Assembly: GCF_024807615.1 (NCBI RefSeq)
Contig: NZ_JANUCJ010000003.1
Location: 806,001 to 870,000, forward strand
From: Tsukamurella ocularis
GTDB lineage: Bacteria > Actinomycetota > Actinomycetes > Mycobacteriales > Mycobacteriaceae
Reading direction: 5' to 3'
Length of the DNA: 64,000 nt
Part shown: positions 61,651 to 64,000 of the stretch, piece after piece
How positions within the stretch are numbered: the stretch's first letter is position 1
How the letters are laid out: each line of letters starts with the position of its first letter
The notes under the pieces: generated by a model
The model's database searches: none
Told to the model about the DNA's origin: nothing
The model's input: the letters and a program-made list of their open reading frames with translations, nothing else
Made by a program: the position numbers and the translations under genes

Positions 61651-63104
61651 CGCCGCACCGCCCAGGGTGGGGCGGGACGGAACAGGTCTGCCTCGGTGGT
61701 CTCGTCGTACACCCCGATCCGCTGCGCGACCGCGGGGCGGGGCCGGATCCGGACGACGTAGACGGCGACGCCGAGAGCCATGATCGCGAGATACACGATC
61801 GTCGGGGTGCCCTCCGCTCTGCCCCAGGACGTGACGCCGACCCCTACGATCAGCCCGACGAGGCACGCGGCCGTCGCGCACCCGATCGCGGAGGTCCAGA
61901 GGGTCGACTCGCCGATCCGCCGCAGGAAGGCCGGCGTCGCGGCGCACACCAACACGTAGGCCACGATGTAGCCGTGCGCGGAGACCGCGAGCAGGCCGAC
62001 GAGTGTCGCCCGGCTCGACCCACTCACCAGCAGGCACGCCAGGGGCACAGCGACGACGAGCGGCATCGTCACCAGCAACGCCGCGGACGGGGTCCCGAAC
62101 CGGCGGTGCGTGCGGCCCACCACGGGGAGGACCCCCTCCCGTCCCATCGCGAAGAGGGTGCGTGAGAGCGCAGTGACGGAGCCCAGGACGCAGGCGAACC
62201 AGGAGGCGGCGATCCCCGCCTCCATCAGCGCCGCGAGGACCGACGATCCGCCGCCGATCCGATCCGGGAGGGTCAACACGATCCGCAGTGAGTCCGTGCC
62301 CAGGCGGGCGGAGTCGGGCAGCTGCAACGCCGCGGCGAACAGGTACAGCACCCCGACCACGATCGGAGTCCATCGGATCGCCCGGGTGACCGTGACGAGT
62401 GGGTGCCGGGCCTCGCGTGCAACGGTGCCGGCGCTCTCGAAGCCGACGAAGGCCGTGATCGCGAGGAGCACGGCGAAGCCCGCCGCGCCCGGCGTGCCCG
62501 ACGGTGCGCTCGGCGCGGCTCCGGCCGCCGCCCCGCCGCCGGCGACGAACGCCACGACGAGCACCGCGGAGGCCGCAAGGATGGCGAAGACCTCGATCGC
62601 GAGCATGATGCGGGCCGAGAGTTGCACCCCGCGCAGCATCAGCAGCAGCGCTACGGCGCCGGCCGCGGCGGCCAGCGCGACGGTGGCGGGCATCCCCTGC
62701 GGCACCCCGGCCCGGCCGAGGAGGGCGGCGAGGTAGCTCCCTGCCCCGATGAGACTCGCCATCGCCGCGGCCCCGTAGCCGACGAGCAGCGACCATCCGG
62801 CGGCGAAGCCGGTCGGCGGCCCCAGTCCCTTGACGGTGTAGCTGTAGAGCCCGCTCACTGCGGCCATGCGCGTGGCGAACTGGCGGACGCAGTAGCCGAC
62901 CGCGGCGATGAGGAGGGTCGCGACGACGAAGACCACGATGACCCCACGGCCGACCTCCGCCATCACCAGGGCGGGCAGAGTCACCATGACCGCCGACGGG
63001 GCGACTGCGGAGACGGACTGCGCGAGCACCTGGAGCTGCGAGAGGCAGCCGCGGGGCAGGCCCACCACGGGCGACCTCGCTCTGATCCCCGACGACTCCG
63101 CCAC
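61647..63104 (-). CDS. APC-family amino acid/amine permease
   Basis: A 485-residue 12-helix transporter of the amino acid-polyamine-organocation superfamily. The unwound helix 1 region reads SVSAVAPSAVMVTLPALV, helix 6 AVLLAITAFVGFESAGTVAREARHPLVTVTRAI, with the conserved FEsaG-type motif. The GTG at 63104 is the start; an AGCAGG sequence is 8 bases upstream. It is coupled to the IclR regulator and divergent from an aldehyde dehydrogenase, so uptake and oxidation of an amine or amino acid is the plausible theme. The substrate is not shown. Confidence 0.85.
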   Translation of the reverse strand: MAESSGIRARSPVVGLPRGCLSQLQVLAQSVSAVAPSAVMVTLPALVMAEVGRGVIVVFVVATLLIAAVGYCVRQFATRMAAVSGLYSYTVKGLGPPTGFAAGWSLLVGYGAAAMASLIGAGSYLAALLGRAGVPQGMPATVALAAAAGAVALLLMLRGVQLSARIMLAIEVFAILAASAVLVVAFVAGGGAAAGAAPSAPSGTPGAAGFAVLLAITAFVGFESAGTVAREARHPLVTVTRAIRWTPIVVGVLYLFAAALQLPDSARLGTDSLRIVLTLPDRIGGGSSVLAALMEAGIAASWFACVLGSVTALSRTLFAMGREGVLPVVGRTHRRFGTPSAALLVTMPLVVAVPLACLLVSGSSRATLVGLLAVSAHGYIVAYVLVCAATPAFLRRIGESTLWTSAIGCATAACLVGLIVGVGVTSWGRAEGTPTIVYLAIMALGVAVYVVRIRPRPAVAQRIGVYDETTEADLFRPAPPWAVRR

Positions 63105-63189
63105 GTCACACCTGCTCTCCAGAATCCTGCGTGCACGCTAACCGACGGGAGACGCTCCCGCGTCGAATCCCGATGAACTTCTTCGGGTC

Positions 63190-63322
63190 TCGAATGAGAA
63201 TCCGGCGGCCCTTCGTCCGCGTCCGGCGCGCCGCCGGACCACCCGGACCGGCGTGACGTGGCCCGATGCGCGCGACTCGAATGAGAATCGCCCCGCCGCG
63301 TCGTTCCGGTTCGAATGAGAAT
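63190..63322. promoter_or_regulatory. Three direct copies of TCGAATGAGAAT in the divergent promoter region
   Basis: The 375-bp gap between the permease (start 63104) and the aldehyde dehydrogenase (start 63480) contains no gene. TCGAATGAGAAT appears three times without a mismatch, at 63190-63201, 63277-63288 and 63311-63322, all on the plus strand. The core CTC-GAAT-GAG is palindromic in the first two copies. Spacings are 87 and 34 bp. This is most likely the operator set for the adjacent IclR-family regulator. Confidence 0.78.
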
Positions 63323-63479
63323 GCGCCGCAGTCGGATTCCCACCCGCGAAAACGAGTGACACGCGCCACATTCCGTGCCTATGGTGGGTTCCAGTGCGAG
63401 GTCGCGAAGGAGCGACAAGTGAGGCCACAGCGCCTGCCCTGCACCATCTTTCGTTCTTCGTATCCCGAGAGGATCCACC

Positions 63480-64000
63480 ATGACCGCTGCCGTGCAACTT
63501 CCCACCGGACTGGCCCCCGAGGTCATCGACTTCCTCGCCCGGTCGAAGCAGATGTTCATCGACGGGGCGTGGACCGACGCCGCCTCGGGGCGGGTCTTCG
63601 AGACCGTCGACCCGGCCACCGGGCAGGTGCTCACGACGGTGCCGCACGCCGGGCCGGAGGACGTGGAGCGGGCCGTCAGGGCGGCCCGTCGCGCCTTCGA
63701 GGACGGCCCGTGGCGCGGGATCACGCCGGCCGAGCGGCAGCAGATCATCTGGCGGATCGGCGAGGGCATCGCGGCCCGGGCGGAGCAGTTCGCCCAGCTC
63801 GAGTCGCTCGACAACGGCAAGTCGGTGGCGGTGGCGCAGGCCGTCGACGTCACCTGGGCGGCCGAGATCTTCTACTACTACGCCGGCTGGGCCACGAAGA
63901 TCGAGGGCCGCACGATCCCGGTGTCTGTGCCGTGGGCACCCGGGGCCCGTTTCCACGCCTTCACGCAGCGCGAGGCCGTGGGGGTCTGCGCGCAGATCAT
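63480..64000 (+). CDS. Aldehyde dehydrogenase, N-terminal part (3' end outside window)
   Basis: The first 173 codons of an NAD(P)-dependent aldehyde dehydrogenase. The N-terminal sequence shows [69 protein letters not shown] and FTQREAVGVCAQII, typical of the betaine-aldehyde/phenylacetaldehyde dehydrogenase group. The catalytic Glu and Cys are beyond the window end. The ATG at 63480 follows GAGAGG by 7 bases. Its promoter region is shared with the permease-IclR operon, so it probably oxidises the aldehyde formed from the imported amine or amino acid. Its substrate cannot be read from this part. Confidence 0.92.
   Translation, partial: MTAAVQLPTGLAPEVIDFLARSKQMFIDGAWTDAASGRVFETVDPATGQVLTTVPHAGPEDVERAVRAARRAFEDGPWRGITPAERQQIIWRIGEGIAARAEQFAQLESLDNGKSVAVAQAVDVTWAAEIFYYYAGWATKIEGRTIPVSVPWAPGARFHAFTQREAVGVCAQI

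Noticed and set aside
1-64000. CRISPR arrays, tRNA or rRNA genes
   Set aside because: No regularly spaced identical repeats with unique spacers and no cloverleaf or rRNA sequence were found on reading both strands.

Overview
The window is high-GC actinobacterial DNA from a mycolic-acid-containing genus outside Mycobacterium itself. Tsukamurella is my best guess, but it rests on gene content and style only. The evidence is a set of mycolata cell-envelope genes in the relative order and relative strands of Mycobacterium tuberculosis Rv0206c to Rv0236c, inverted as a block: aftD (3' part), an acyltransferase (Rv0228-like), a DUF3068/PorA-family protein (Rv0227c), a large membrane protein (Rv0226c), a glycosyltransferase (Rv0225), a methyltransferase (Rv0224c), pckA (Rv0211), trmB (Rv0208c), an NYN-domain protein (Rv0207c) and mmpL3 (Rv0206c). 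Accessory islands have been inserted between these anchors.

Layout. 1-8.8 kb: envelope polysaccharide genes, with a 600-bp repeat-rich gap at 2619-3222. 9.0-10.5 kb: a stand-alone condensation/PapA-like acyltransferase behind an AT-rich leader. 10.5-17.3 kb: one long minus-strand gene train that joins small membrane proteins, a response regulator fused to a thioredoxin-reductase-like flavoprotein, a sensor kinase with a CRP-like sensor domain, a UBP-type zinc-finger protein, the mycothiol-dependent formaldehyde dehydrogenase MscR and its metallo-beta-lactamase-fold partner. 17.6-19.6 kb: glycosyltransferase and methyltransferase, divergent. 19.6-21.8 kb: an exported protein built from 29 uninterrupted 12-residue repeats, behind an AT-rich control region with a perfect CRP-type site. 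22.1-24.1 kb: an ECF sigma factor of the SnoaL-tailed (ECF41) type with its flavoprotein partner and a recognisable self-type promoter. 24.2-27.6 kb: a MacB/FtsX-type ABC exporter. 27.7-31.8 kb: a hypothetical protein, an orphan EccA-like AAA+ ATPase, a hot-dog dehydratase-like protein and a flavin monooxygenase.

31.8-51.7 kb is the most striking region. Two large non-ribosomal peptide synthetases, both ending in a thioester reductase domain, lie on either side of the housekeeping gene pckA. They share a palindromic promoter-proximal element (TTGCGATYGCAA) about 20 bp before each start codon. The 2476-residue enzyme is C*-A-T-C-A-T-R and the 3460-residue enzyme is C*-T-C-A-T-E-C-A-T-R. In the latter the N-terminal C* domain has lost its catalytic histidine and is followed by a carrier domain with no adenylation domain. 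Peptide aldehydes, or cyclic imines/pyrazinones derived from them, are the expected type of product.

51.7-64 kb: a three-gene set with degenerate P-loops, the lprG-P55 lipid export pair placed directly against trmB-NYN-mmpL3, then an IclR regulator with an APC permease, divergent from an aldehyde dehydrogenase whose promoter region carries three copies of TCGAATGAGAAT.

I saw no rRNA, tRNA, transposase, phage or CRISPR sequence. All calls come from reading the sequence. No database search was run.
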